DNA of 64,000 nt from Bilabrum cf. latius (taxonomy: Eukaryota > Bigyra: Bicosoecida > Bigyra > Bicosoecida): positions 434,001 to 498,000 of the forward strand of contig OZ237762.1 of NCBI GenBank assembly GCA_965178125.1, given 5' to 3'. Shown here in pieces: positions 38,001 through 50,600 of this stretch. Both the position numbers and the translations under genes were made by a program. The notes beneath the pieces are model-generated. The model had not been told where the DNA came from, ran no database searches, and saw nothing but the letters and a program-made list of their open reading frames with translations. The stretch's first letter is position 1. Every line of letters starts with the position of its first letter.

Positions 38001-41000
38001 ACAGAGCCTCCGCAACAGGGGTGGAAGCACGTCAATGGAGGACAGCTACGCTGCTGGGGGGACTTCCATGACCTCACTCGTCACCATGGCATAGTCTGGC
38101 CTGGTGACTGAGAAGGACAGGCAGCTCGTTTCCAAGAAATCGAGGCGGGGGCGCAGGCGGCGTACCGCTTCGGGGGTGGCAGAAGACGCGACAGTTCCGG
38201 ACGGTCTCGAGCAGAAGTCAACGGCTAGCATTGCGTCCAGGATTGCGGCTGTCGCTGTTTCATCCGCGGCTGGAGACTTCATCCCACCAGAGGTACGCGT
38301 GAGAGCCGAGGAAATTCCCGAGGAGGTTCGGTTTATTCCCTCGCTGCATTTGCCCCCGCCTCCAGTCTTCCTGCCACGTCGATCGCTCTCGCTCTTCCGA
38401 CGCGACGAGCTTGCTAGGCGGAAGCACCGTCGAGACTGCCTAGGCTGCATTGAGTCGTGGTTCAAGGAGGTAAAGAAATCGCGCGCTCTCGTGCGGTTGC
38501 TGGCACAGACGGTTGATTTGGCGGCCAACAGCACGACATCTGATGGTCTACGCCCAGCCGAGGCTGGAGCTTCCGCTGGAGCATTCGCTCTCGATCGCAA
38601 CAGCATGTCCGACTCAGTGAGTGGTGCTGATTCTAGGCCACACCCGCCCAGCTCCACCCGCAACGCCCCGTTGCTGGTTGGTGCTAGCACAAGCCGCGCC
38701 AGCTTGAACCTGAACGACCCGACCATGCAGACTGTTCGGTCCCGTTCCATGGCACGGGCCGCACTAGCCACCGCTAGAGGTGCGGGGAGGCCACCCCCAA
38801 GCCCAATGCGGACCGGCTTGAGTGGATCGATGACGGCAAGGGCGGCCCGACGGATTGGCATGACAGGTGCTGCGATGTCCTCACCAAGGTCACTTCTCGG
38901 CTCGCCAAAAACTGTCTTGTCTCGAGATCGCGCTAGGAGCGGCAGCAGCGGGCCAAAGCCCCCTGCGTCTCGTCCAGGCTCACTTCGCATCCGAACAACA
39001 AGCTCGGCATCGTCCAAGTCCGACAGCGCAGCAGACCCCGCGCCTCCCACTGAACGTCAAGCCACGCCCGGAAATTCGGATATGTTTTCTGAATAGCGCG
39101 CCCTCAGCCCCGACAACCTTCAGCGCTTTGACGGAAAGGGTAAATCAATGAAACCCTCGGGAGATTCCAGCGGTCAGGGTGGCAAGGTTGGCGACAGTAT
39201 CACGCCTGATGTGCCGCGCCTCGAACTGGGTACTGCTGGAAGCTCACATGTTGATGTTGATGAGGAAGGATCGCCCACCCATTCCCAGAGCGGCCCGCAC
39301 GATCTACCAGGTACGCTGAATGAGTCAAGTTCAGTTGGTTCCAAACCGATCAACAAGACGAGTGCCACTGCAGTCTCTGAGCCTGTCGTGCCAGGGTCTG
39401 CTCGATCTGCGCCAAAGAGTGCTTCAGAGACCGAAAAGAAAGGCCTTGCAAGTGCTCTGGAGCGATCTGCGCCGCTATCCGCTCGCCTGTTCCGGTTCGA
39501 AATCGATGCGCATAAGAAGGGCAGAAGGCTTGGTCGTGCCATCTCGCCTGCACCGGGCGATGGTGAGACCACCACCGCGAGACTGCTCCACTTCCCCGCT
39601 TCCCAGAGCTCCAGGCTGGGCTCGGTGTCCATGCCAGGAGCTGGGCTCTCAATCGCTGCGCGTCGTGCCAAAGAGCAGATCAGTGCCGGCGACTCGCCGT
39701 TCCTCAGCGGCACAAGAATTGACGAGGTGGTGGGATCATCTACGAAGGGCATGGCCTGGAGGGCGGAGTAGCTGGAGCGGTAGCTGCAGCAGACGCTTGG
39801 ACCCAGGCTGCGTGGTGTGCTCGGCGGAGACTTCTCGTCTCGCGCAATGGCTGCCGCAGATCCCGACCAGTTCATCCGAGACTCGATCGACAAAGTGCTC
39901 GGCGATGTCGAATCTAAGTCTGGCGAGGGGCATGGTGCGGGGGGGTCGAACAAGCATGGCGACAACCATGAAGGCACCTTGTTGGAGGGCCACGGTGTTG
40001 GCGACAATGTTCGGGCTGCGCTGGGACTGCACGACGCGCGAGCATCGCTGTCATCTCTGCAAAGCGTCGCCAATCGCGAGATGCCTGGCCACGGCGCGGG
40101 CCTGGGGCTGACTCACGCAGAGGTTCAGCAGCAGAGACGCAACGCTATGGAAAGGAAAGAACACAGGGCTGCTTCCCGTGGCGTGGGCATGGCGCCATCG
40201 ACGTGGCGCTGGAAGATAAACCAGGCTAGGGCAACGTACCCCACGCACGACCACCCAGAAGATACAGAGGCCGGTGCAGCAAATCTCCTGCGCGAGATGG
40301 CTGGCACACGAGACGACGTCGCAGGGGCTAAAAGCAGCGGTTCTCCTGAGCGGCTGGAGGAGTCGGGGGCTGGGTATGGTGTATCGGGCTCAAATCAGGG
40401 AAAAAGAGAGACATGGAACGGGGGCATTACGAGCAGGCAGTCCAGCGTGGCCGTGGTGGCAAAGACGATCATGCGTGAGGACCTCACTGACGGAGCCATG
40501 CCTACTTTTGACGAAGAGGACGAGCGTGCTCAGTACGGTGCGGAGAGCGTGGATGTGCGAGAGGACGTGATTGGCGTTTTGCCTTCAACGCCTGGGGGCA
40601 CCAGACCCAGAGTGCCAACCCCTCGAGAAAAGCAAACCGCGAAACGCGACAAAGGTTCTTCGGGCGACATTGGAGTGTCAATGACCGTGACAGAGCAGGT
40701 GCTCCGGGCCAAGGCTCACGCCGACATGAGAGGCATGGGCCCAGTCCGGATGGCACAGCTGTCCCCGCGCGCCCCTACGCAGCTCGGGGCGGAACCGCTG
40801 GAGCTTCCCTCGCTTGACGACATGCCAAGGCACTACAAGACGGTCTTGAATGCTGTGACACACCCGTCTCATCGGCTTCTAGAGCTATCAGACGGGCTGC
40901 AGCAGGAGGTTAGCTAGCAGATCGCCCTATCATCTACGCATGGTAGGCAAGAGGCGGGCGGTATCGCAACAAGATCAACGCGATCGATGCCTCGGGCACC

Positions 41001-41064
41001 GTCCGGGAAGGCTGACATTCGGTCCACCTTCAGCCCTTTGCGAGCTAGAGTCGCCAAAGGGTGA
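29026..41064 (+). CDS. Giant EF-hand plus WD40 protein, about 3,947 aa
   Basis: Three exons are clear: 29026-29091, 29190-29282 and 29380-41064, with introns beginning gtaagc and gtgaga and ending ttcgcag and tccccag. All junctions are phase 0. Exon 3 is a single 11.7 kb frame ending in TGA, with at least 24 in-frame TAGs. The N-terminus holds a degenerate EF-hand (EFDRAGDGFTEEQF) and a canonical calcium loop, DANGDGSVDFSE, split off by the second intron. WD40-type blades follow, separated by long disordered inserts: SASMDGTICVWD near residue 440, a cluster near 1,180-1,310 with LLTLSKDLAVRVWD, and further blades to about 2,190 (LATAGMDGKILMW, LLVGRADGWMACCD, DGGRVALW). A charged coiled coil (about 2,490-2,580) and a Ser/Arg-rich tail end the protein. 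EF-hand before WD40 is the arrangement of WDR49/CFAP337 and WDR64, ciliary axoneme proteins in other eukaryotes. That makes a calcium-responsive axonemal scaffold likely, but the size is far beyond those relatives. Confidence 0.88.
29851..29876 (+). repeat. CAG run encoding a short polyglutamine tract
   Basis: Six consecutive CAG codons lie inside the EF-hand/WD40 gene, in a Gln-rich segment (AAQQQQQQRTQT). It is a coding microsatellite and could vary in length. The pure CAG tract is not broken by TAG. Confidence 0.85.
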
Positions 41065-41267
41065 AGGGAAGGGCCCTGTTGAGTCATGAATTGTTTTTAA
41101 AATGCTTTTCTTGAATACGGCTCGTTGAATCCCTTATGGATCTGTACGTTAGTGAGGCCAGCAAGGTCTCTAAGATTGAGGTCGCTCGGTGGGCGCCGGA
41201 CTGCTCGAGGTGCAGGCAGATAAGCATCATTCTGACATAGACTCTAGTCACTTGACAAATCATTTGT

Positions 41268-44200
41268 TTAAACGGCAGCGAGTGGCACTGCCACGAGGTC
41301 CTCGCTGGTCTCTTCGGGGTACAATGAAGTTCCCGGGAGCTTCTGTTGCTTGGCAACCCTCTTCCGTCGCTCCGCTTCAGATTCGCTTTTGACAGCGCTC
41401 CCGGTCCCTGCTGCCGTCGCACCCCTACCCGCGTGAAGGCTCGCAGTAGACAAAGCATCAGATTGGGCCGCTGCCTTGCGACCAGCCCCCGAGGTTTGTG
41501 CAAGCTCAGACATGTATTTCTCGGCATACCTTGGGCGAGATTGGGCACTGCTCCCTGCAAGACCTTGTTGAATACGCTCCCGGTCACGCGCAAGCTTCGC
41601 TTCATACTTCTCCTTCTAGTCTTGCATTTGTGCTCGCACGCTGCTCGAAGCCTTCGCAGGGTGTCGCCCGTGTCTTCGGTGAGCAGCTGACTACCGTGAG
41701 CCACTGATGACACCGATGGGTGCCTGACCGTACGCATCATTACCAAACTTCTGCGTGGAAGTGTGTTGGTGTCCTGCGGCGGGCTGGCGTTTTCGCAGTT
41801 GCCCAGCTAGCGACATTCCGCTCTGCTTCATTGGTGAGCTCGTGGTTGTCCGATGGGTCCGCGAGTGACTCGCACCCAGCAACTCCTCAACGGCGCGCTG
41901 CCCTGCCACGCTGCCGAGAGCAAGACTTGGGCCCCGCGCGTTGCTAGATCCTCGTTGAGCTTCCAAAGCAAGTGCGGCCATCTGTGATGCGTGCAGCTGC
42001 CTCCTGCGCTGCTCATGAGCACTCTCGTCAAGACCACGTAGAGTTCCCATTGGGATGTCCGCGTCGGTTCCGCCTGAGTACTACAACTGGGACGTGCGGG
42101 GTGCAAAGAAGGCGGTGCTAACTCCAACTGAAGCATCGCTTTGCACAAGTGGAATTGCTTGCGAACCGAGCTCCATCGCGATCGATTCAGGGCTGGCTGC
42201 ATGCAGCGACTCGGCCGATTTCTGCAGGTCCCAGTTGCGGGGCAACCCACGGCCATCTGGATGATTTGTCAGGGTGTAGTCGCGCGTGTGCCAGTGCACA
42301 CCACGATCTGCACCATGCCTGCCACCGGCCGGAGCAAAACCAATATCACCGTGGCCATCGCCAGCTTGCCCAGCTTGCTTGATCGGGGAGCTCTATGGCT
42401 GCATGCGCTGACTGCCTTGCCCAGCTTTCTTTGCGCGTGTCTGCCTATGCCTTGGGCTGGATCGATACCGTCTTGGCGAATCGCCGATGCTGCAAGCTGA
42501 GGTGGAATTGCCGAGCGCACTAGGACCGCCAGGATACTTTGGGGCCAGCACGTATGCGCCCTGTGCGATAGAGCTAGTTCGTAGACTCGGCTACCTGCTC
42601 GACGCATGCGTTCCGTCAAGAGCAGTAGCGCTGTACTAGCCGGCAGTGCTAGTGCCCGAAGAAGTGTGAAAGCCAACTTCAGCGACCGCTCCACGGTCTC
42701 TCGCAGCTTGGCCAGCCTGCAAGCCCTATTGTGCATCGCACTCCGAAGCACCGGCTTCGCCCCAAGACTAGTCGATCTTGCCATGGGAATACTCAGCAGA
42801 CATTACGACTTCCGCTGGTCTTCGGCCATGAGAGATTGAACCGTTGCCGATCTGCCCAGCAACCGAAACTGGTGCACCAGTTGTCCGGTCTTGTTCCCCG
42901 TGGTCTTGATGAGGTTGCGGCCCGACGGCTGCCTTTCCTTGAGCTGACCGGCCCACACCCTGCCACGCAGTTTCTTGGGCATGCGCTGCTCTCAACTGAC
43001 CGCCGAAGTAATAATCTCTGTCGAACGACTGAGTATTGTCGATACCGGCTTCGTCCGTGGACAGACCATCTCGCTCCCAGCCAGTAGTAGCTCCGAGCCG
43101 TCGACCGGCCGTCTATCGCAGGGAGAGTGCCGTTGGGGACAGGCCTCGCTTCGTCTGCACTCGACTAGTCGATTCACTGTGCTCGACTCTACCCCTGGCA
43201 GTGCTCGGCAAGGATCGAGACAGGGACGGGATTGAGGCGGGGCTGCGCTCCACGAGCCTCCTGCCACGACGGGCGAACGTGCTACCTTTCTGTGGCTTCC
43301 TCGCGCTCTATGACCCTGCCTGCACAATGGTGGAACCAGGCGGCATGACACCAAGTCGCGGGTCTCTTGCGCGAGCCAGTGCCCTCTACTGCCTACCGGG
43401 CCGAGTGCCTGCCGCTCCGTGGTGCCACCCTCCTCCTCGCGATCCTTGCGGAACGCCATCGCGTAGAAGCTTTCGCTGACGTGTTCTACCTATGTCAAGC
43501 CTGGGGACAGCAGGACGCGCCATCGGCGACCCAATTGATGCGAGGCCGAGCCCGACAGGCGATCCACTAGCAGCTTGCGCCTACCGTGCACTGGCCACAG
43601 CGCTGGCAAGCGATCCACTCCCCTAGATTGGTATGCCCTTGCTTCCATGCATATTGCCATTCGTGGGATGATAGTTGCTGCTAGCTGTGTGCGATGGTGC
43701 TCTAACTCCAGTGGAATACGCAGCAGGACCACCTTCTGCTCCAGACTGATGGATCGCTAGTTGACCTGCAGCTGGCTGGTGGGCCTAGGTTGCACGGGGG
43801 TCTACGCCTGGCTACTAGATCTCGGCATTGCCAAATTCGGACCGAACAATCGCGTGCTTGCCTTGGCCTAATACATGGCGGCCCTCGTGGCTGCCTTCAT
43901 CTCCTTGCTAACCATCGATCTAGGTCCTATCAGCTGGCCCACGGGTAGGTTGTCGGGTTTGACCTTGCACGTGCTGGTTATAGTCGTGACCAGACTGTTT
44001 CGAAGGGGTCGTGGCTCTTGATCCGGTCTGTTCAATAGCATACCCGTGACTTTTGTCAGTCTGCCGTTGCGCAGCATCATACTCAGCAGCCTAGTAATCG
44101 CCCCCAGGTGGCTGGTCTGACATCTATCCAGACACATTCTGCCTAGTTGCGCGGTGCATATCGCCAGTAGTGGGCACATCACGCATGTCATTTGCTTGTT

Positions 44201-47200
44201 GCTCGCGCCTGGACACCTTTTCCCATTCCCGAGACGCTGCAGCAACCGCCTTTTGGGCATGTGCGGCGGCCAGCATGAAGGCCGACACGATGGGCTCGCT
44301 CAGCCACACGTTTTCCGCCGGCACCTCGCACCAGTGAGCCGCTCGACCACCAGGCTGATCACTGGGCTGGCCTTGCGCCCCAGCCTCTCGATCGAGGACA
44401 GCCTGAGGCACGCCCGCATGGCGTGCAGCCCGCCCGGTGGCATCGGCTCTCTTGACCTCTCCCTCGGCACTCTAGAGCGCAGAGCCAACTGAAGCAGCGC
44501 GCTGAAGCAACGACGTGTCTCTCTTGAGGGCATAAAGTGTTTCCTTTGCTTCAGCAAGCGAAGAATGAGCCCTACGTTCTTGATCTAGCAGGCTGGCAAC
44601 TCTTCCATCGATGCTTGCAGCTCGTCGTTCCTAGTGCCCAGTTCCCACTGATCCATGTGGTGTTGAGCTGAAGCGGCTTGGTGCAGCCTTTCCAGGCTTA
44701 TCGTTGATTCTTTCAATTGAAGGAGCATGTGCGCCATCCCAGCCCCTCATCGTGCTCCCAGCTTCTCTTGGAGACTTGGAGTGCTCTATGGGACCGGTGG
44801 TCACAGGCGCATCTCTCGCGAGGGTGCCGCGACCGTGCCTGTCTGCAGCATGAGAGGCTGCTGGGGATGAGATCATGCCCGTTGCGTTGTCTTTGCCCGG
44901 GCTACTCAATCTCTTGGTGGTTGCCGCAGCACCAGGTTTGGTCCCACTCTGGCTACCGCTGGTCGATCTGCTAGGAGACATACCATGGGAAGATGAAGAC
45001 TTGACCCGCGACCCTCCCCTTGAGCCAGATCGCGCCCCTCCACGCGACCCAGGTCTGGGCCCATCCCTCGAATACATGCCAATCCTCACCTCCTCGCTCT
45101 CGTCGCCGCCCGCACCACCCGCGCCACCACCAGTGCCGCCCGTGCTATCACTAGTGTCCTACTGCTACTTGTCCTTCTCTCTGTCTTGGGGATCGGAGCC
45201 ACTGGCCCCGGTTCCACCAGAGGCTGCTTTGCGCTTTTCCCTGAGCTTCTATCTCTTCTTGGCAGCTCGTGCAGCCTTCCTCGCCCTCGCCTCCTCCTCT
45301 TCCCTTTTCTGCCTGAGTACCTCAAGCATGTCACCGAGCGAGCCTTTCTGGGCCAAGGCGTGGCCCAGTGCGTCTTCAGGAGTCTCTGCTCCTTCGTGGC
45401 CCCCGCGCGGCGAGACTTGCAGTACACCGACACCCGCTGTGCCGGCTCCAGATGCACCAGCACCTCGCTGCCCGAGCACGGAGCGTGGTGGCGGCTGCGA
45501 AAACGGGTCTCCCGGAGTCTTTTCTCGAGATGGCGGGGGCGGCTAATTCCTCTACTGGATGGCTGCCTGGCGCGCGTTCTCGAGAACGAGATCTCCGATC
45601 GGTATGCTGAGCCTTCTCTCTCTCATGGCGCGCTTTCGAGGCGATTCTTTCTCCACTACCGCCGCGAGTCGGCGCTGCTGGTCCAGTTTCTGCCTGTCTG
45701 CAACTGAGGATGGCCTGCTGGAAGGTGACTTGGACCGTTTGGCGGGCGAATCGCGGCCGTCTGCTCCGCTGACGTTGCCCGCCTCGTGTATGCGATCCAG
45801 CACCTGCTACCCTGCGAATTTCACCTGCCTAAAATCGCAAAGCTGCCTCCCTCTCGCGCCGTACCCATCTTGCATGTCATGGCCGCCGACTGGCTGCTCC
45901 ATCGTCGAATGCAACGGAAGGCCGGAAGCACCAGTGGCACCGGTTGACTGGTCCTGCATGCGGGATAGCCCCAGCCCGCTGTTCCTTCCAAAGTTAAACG
46001 ACTTGCTGTGCCCTATCCCGCCCTTGGTACTCGCAAGACCCCTGGCAGACTTCATCCCGCTGAGCACCGGGGTAGGTAACGGCGAACCTCGTGGAGAGGG
46101 TGATGGCGATCTTCCACCGAACCGAGACCTAGGCGAGGCCCCGAACCTGCTCGACCTACCCCTCGGTGACCCGCCCATGCGCGGCTCAGTGACTCGGTCG
46201 AACAGCAGGTTGAGGAATGCAACATACTCCTCTTCTTCCAATGACTCGCACCAGGTGTCTGCTAGCTGGAAGAGGGAATCAAAGTACTCCTTCTTGGTGA
46301 GCCCCGGCTTGCGGGGACCGGCGTCGCGCAGCCAATCGTCCTCCACGCATTCGAGGGCTTCCTGAAACGTCGCCCGCGGGTGCAAGACCCGGAAGAAAAG
46401 CATCGTGCAACGGACGTACGCCGGCCTGTAGACCTTGACTTCCCCTTGCCATTTCGTTGCAAGCAGCTGCCAGAACTTTCCCACGGCTGCTTGTATCCTG
46501 GCCGAGTCCTTCAGCTGCTGCCTCTTGAGAATATTCTCGACAGAGTATGCGGTGGGGTCGCCCTGATCGACGTAGGCCTTCTTAGGCTGCATGCCAGTGT
46601 GTTCCGTCTCTATGCCCCTGGACTGGGCCATCGTTTTCATCGCATCGATGGCCTTCTGCATGCGCATAGTCTGGCCAACGCCGAAGCTCCACCTCCTCCG
46701 GGCGCGCTGGCGTCTCCCCTCTGCTCCTGGCTTGGGCGTCTCGATCTCGTAGCGTGCCACTCGGTGCGAGTCTGGGCTGGGAGATGACTGCCAGTTGAGC
46801 TCGTGTTGGGTGTGACCCGGAGTGCCTGATCCTTCCATGCCGGGTGGATAGGGAGATTTCGTGTTTAGGGAGGAGCCGATGCTTGGAGGTGCATTGATGT
46901 GCAGTCCACCGGGCGCAAACCCGGCAGCAGAAGCCAAAGACTCCTTTTCTTTCTGTTTCTAGAGCCGCTCAGCTTTGGCTTGTGCTAGCAGTGCCATGTT
47001 TGTAAGGACCTCAGCTTGTGCGACTACTTCGCTATTCGCAGTCCTGCCCCCAGTATGCTCAGCCGCTCCGAAATCGAGCTGCCGTAGATCATCGTCCGTG
47101 ATGCCTTCGTACAAACTCCACCCACCTCGGCTCTCAAGCCCACCTCTACTATATGTCTTGCGAGCCGGCAGTCCTGGGGCTTCCTGTCCCGATCTGCTGC

Positions 47201-47513
47201 CGGAATGGGCTCCAGGAGCCTGGCCTGCGGCCCCTATCTGCCGCGTTGGTGCTTCTCGGCGCGATGAAACTGGCTTTACAGAGGCGGCCTTTCTACCGAG
47301 TTGCACATGACTCATATTATTATCTGCTGAATTTCCAGAGCCAGGGCTGCTTGCACTGGTGAGGGCGCTTGATGAAGCTGCCGGGGCAGGCATCTAAGAC
47401 TGCACGTGCTACCGGGCGCCAGGCCAGGGTGCAATGGCACCGCTGCCGGCCCTAGGACGTGTCTCACTCTCAAATCCGACCGGGAAACCACTTCCCTTAA
47501 TACTGACATCCAT
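41268..47513 (-). CDS. Low-complexity protein with one helical domain, 2,081 aa
   Basis: The frame starts at an ATG at 47513 (MDVSIKGSGF) and is open to TAA at 41268-41270, the only TAA stop seen in the window. I checked 42963-44140 codon by codon and found only TAG (CTA on plus), never TAA or TGA. About residues 340-450 form one compact, Trp/aromatic-rich helical block: KFWQLLATKWQ, YVRCTMLFFRVLHP, KEYFDSLFQLADTWCESL and EEEYVAFLNLLFDRVTEP. I cannot name this domain; its spacing suggests an EF-hand-like or all-helical fold. The rest is rich in Ser, Gly, Gln, His and Arg, with a charged coiled coil (LRQKREEEEARARK near 45250). TAG codons are frequent in the Gln-rich tail. It is divergent from the next gene (181 bp) and convergent with the EF-hand/WD40 gene (203 bp). 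Function unknown. Confidence 0.75.
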
Positions 47514-47694
47514 TTGTGCGTACTGATGAGTCGCTGGTCCGTTTCGTTGTCTTCTTGTCGAAGCGGTTGCAACCACTGGCCTGAATTTGTGCGACCAAAA
47601 CGCGGTCGCAGCGTGGTAATTCACCCTCCACGTTTTGCGATTAAATTGTTGATTCTGTGCGGTTCATTGTGTGAACTTTTCATCTGGGTGCTTG
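47514..47694. promoter_or_regulatory. Divergent intergenic region, probable shared promoter
   Basis: Only 181 bp separate the start codons of two oppositely oriented large genes, so a bidirectional promoter is likely. No named motif was recognised. Confidence 0.4.
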
Positions 47695-50600
47695 ATGAAG
47701 CGAGGGAGGCTTGCACGGCGCTTGGGGGCCGAGGAGGGTGCAGATTTAACCACAGCGGCTGAGCAGCGCAGATTCCTACGTGAGCATCAGCGTGCGACCC
47801 AAGGTACTAAGGGCTTTGAGAGTAAAAACCCAAAAGCGAATGAAAGCCAAAGGTAGCTGAGGGCGATTCGGAAGGCGGAAGGAACTGGTGCCCCAGGAGC
47901 ATCGCACCACGATGAATCTCCTCGGCAACCTGAGTCCAGCAGATTGACCAGCCTCGAACGATGGCTGCCCCCGGCTATTGACGATAGTACAGATCGATCA
48001 CCGTTGGAGGCGCTTCGGGTTAGATCAGGCAGCTAGACGACAGGTAGCACCTAGCTAGGAGTGGTGCAGGGGACACCTCAAGCTTCGTCAGTTCCCGAAG
48101 ATGTATCGTCATATGCAAATGCTGTGCAACGAAAAGCGTTCGTTTTCTTTGATTGTTGCAGTGCGTGCATGCTTTGTCTGATTGTGGCAATGGCTGCGTC
48201 GGGATGGAACACATTCCATGCATGGGTTAATTGTGCAGATGGTTCGGCTGTCGCCTCCGGTGACGGCTTGTAGACAACACAGCATGGCTCAATTGATCTA
48301 GGCCTTGCTATTTTATCGGCCGGGGTCGCAGTATAGGCGGCTTGGTTCGTTTCTACTGCAGCTTTCTGGGCAGGCGGTTTCGCTGACTGGATAGCCGTGG
48401 CGTGCTGCGTATGCCACGCAAGAGGCTTGTGCGCTGGAGAAACCCACAGCCAAAGGAACACGCAATCACTATGGCTCGACTCTCGATTGGAGTTGGAAAG
48501 CTAGCAGCAGGGACTGGAGCTGCAGGGAAAGCTCAGATCGTAGCCTGCAGGGAACGCACCGCCGGACGAAGTTGTGGCTAGAAGCATTGCCCCGGCCCAG
48601 AGCTTGCAGGGTATTCAAACCACTTCAATGCAGGTTAGGGAACCGCAAGAAATTGCTTTTGAATCTCCAAAAACAGGTCGGTTGCGAAGCTCGAGCCTTG
48701 CCCCAGTACCGGTGCTGAATCTGCTTCGAACGAAGAGCCATAGGCCGCCCACAGTAGGGGTGGAAGAACATCGGGATAATACTGGCACTAGTTCAAATCA
48801 GTTCAAGGACCGTGTGCAGTCTTCGTCCAGGTCTGGCACCAGCCATCGCGATCAGAGAGCCGGTGGGTCAGGCTCCGGCTCTGGCTCGGGCTCCGGCTCT
48901 GGTGCGGTGTTTAGCTCCGGCACCGGATCGGGATACCCGACGACACAGCCAGGCTCTGCGCGGTCCCGCAGCGACAGCTGCGATGCAGCGACGACCAGTA
49001 GGAGGAGCCATTTCCTTCTCAGGAGCAGCCCTGTTGTGCCTTTTGCAAGCGGCACTATGCTGAGGCAATCCATGGTGGCGGGGAAGCAGCTGGCCATCGC
49101 GGAAGCAGTAGCGAAAAAGACACCCAGGTAGTATGCAGCACAAGGATACGGGCTTGGCACGGGCCCCATGGGGCGGCAGGATGACGAGTTGCACCGGAAG
49201 TGGAGGACAGAGCCAGGAGCTCACGACGCCACAGTGTTCGCTGCAGCAGATGCAGGTACCACGTTCGGGCCGCGCAAGCCCCAGCAGCAGTACAGTCCCT
49301 CGGCAGCGTCATCGCGTTCCATACAGCAGCCCTCCGGCTCCTCCGTTACGGCCACACGGTCGTCGCACGTGGCACGAAGGACAATCGGAGGCGACGTCCA
49401 TGATGGCGGTGTGTCGGTGCTACACAGCGGGCAGCAGAACGAAGGCAGCGCCTAGTCTGTCAACATAAGCAGCACGGGTGGCTACCACCAGTAGATGTCT
49501 TTCGATGGAATGGGCGGGGGCAACGATCACAGTTCCAGCAGCATTGCTTTAGCCAGCGACCGGGAGGGCGAGCTGGGAGTGCCGTCACCGTTGCCATCTC
49601 CGCAGCGCCTGGGACCGTCAGGAGGAGCGGGGTCACGGCCAGCTGGATTATTAACGAGGATCAAGCGTTCGTCAATGCGCAGCCTGCAGCTGCCTGACGC
49701 ACCCTTGGGCCGGCAGTTTGGACACCAGAGCGCGGTCTCGGGCAGTGGCAACACGCCCGATGCTATGGCAGGGGGGTAGTCTCCCCCGGTCTAGGCGAAG
49801 GTCCACTCACCGACGGGTACAACCTCATCGTCTGGCCGTGGCGGCACGGGAAGCGCAACAGGCGTTGTCACTGGGTCTTCGGGGGGGTCGCAAGGACAAG
49901 AGGTCCGATGGATGCACGCAAGAGGGGACCCCATCCTCGGGTCTGCCGAGTCTGTCAACCTAGACCACGCAGAATCAGAACGGGGGCGGACTGTCGGTGA
50001 GAGCGATGCATCTGCAAAGCTGCACTGCTGCGTCACAGAAAGCAGGAGCATCGCAAACCAGCAGGGGTCGCTGAGCGGGGGAGCTGGAGTTGCAGCCGGG
50101 GGAGTCGAACTGCCGTCAGTAGATTCGTGTCACGGTAGTAGCATCCTTGGTGGCTAGGATCGTCCTGCTGCTGCCAGCTGCCCGAAGTCAAACTCCCGTG
50201 GCACTGTGTCCTTCGGTCGAGACCTGGGCCTCGTGTCGCCGCAACACAGTGATGGTCGCGAGGTGTCGGGCCAATCTAGCACTAGCAGAGGCACCGACAG
50301 CCATCCAAGCAGGAATCGGTGGGCATCTGAGGACTCGCATTCTGTGATAACTGGCAATTCCCATAGCGATGCGTCGAGAACCGGACATGGCGCTGCATGG
50401 CCACGAGAAGTGTCTGGTGCTTCTTTAGAAAACAATGCTGACCGATCCCGAGATGCTTGTCCGTCAACCGAACCACCAACCGGTAGTCGGCGCCGCAGCA
50501 GGAGCTACAAGCCGGCCAAAGCATCGGCGCTCTCGCGTGCCTTTACGTCTCGGAAGCAGGAATCCAGTGGCACAGGCGCCTGGAGCAGGAGCAGGAGGCA

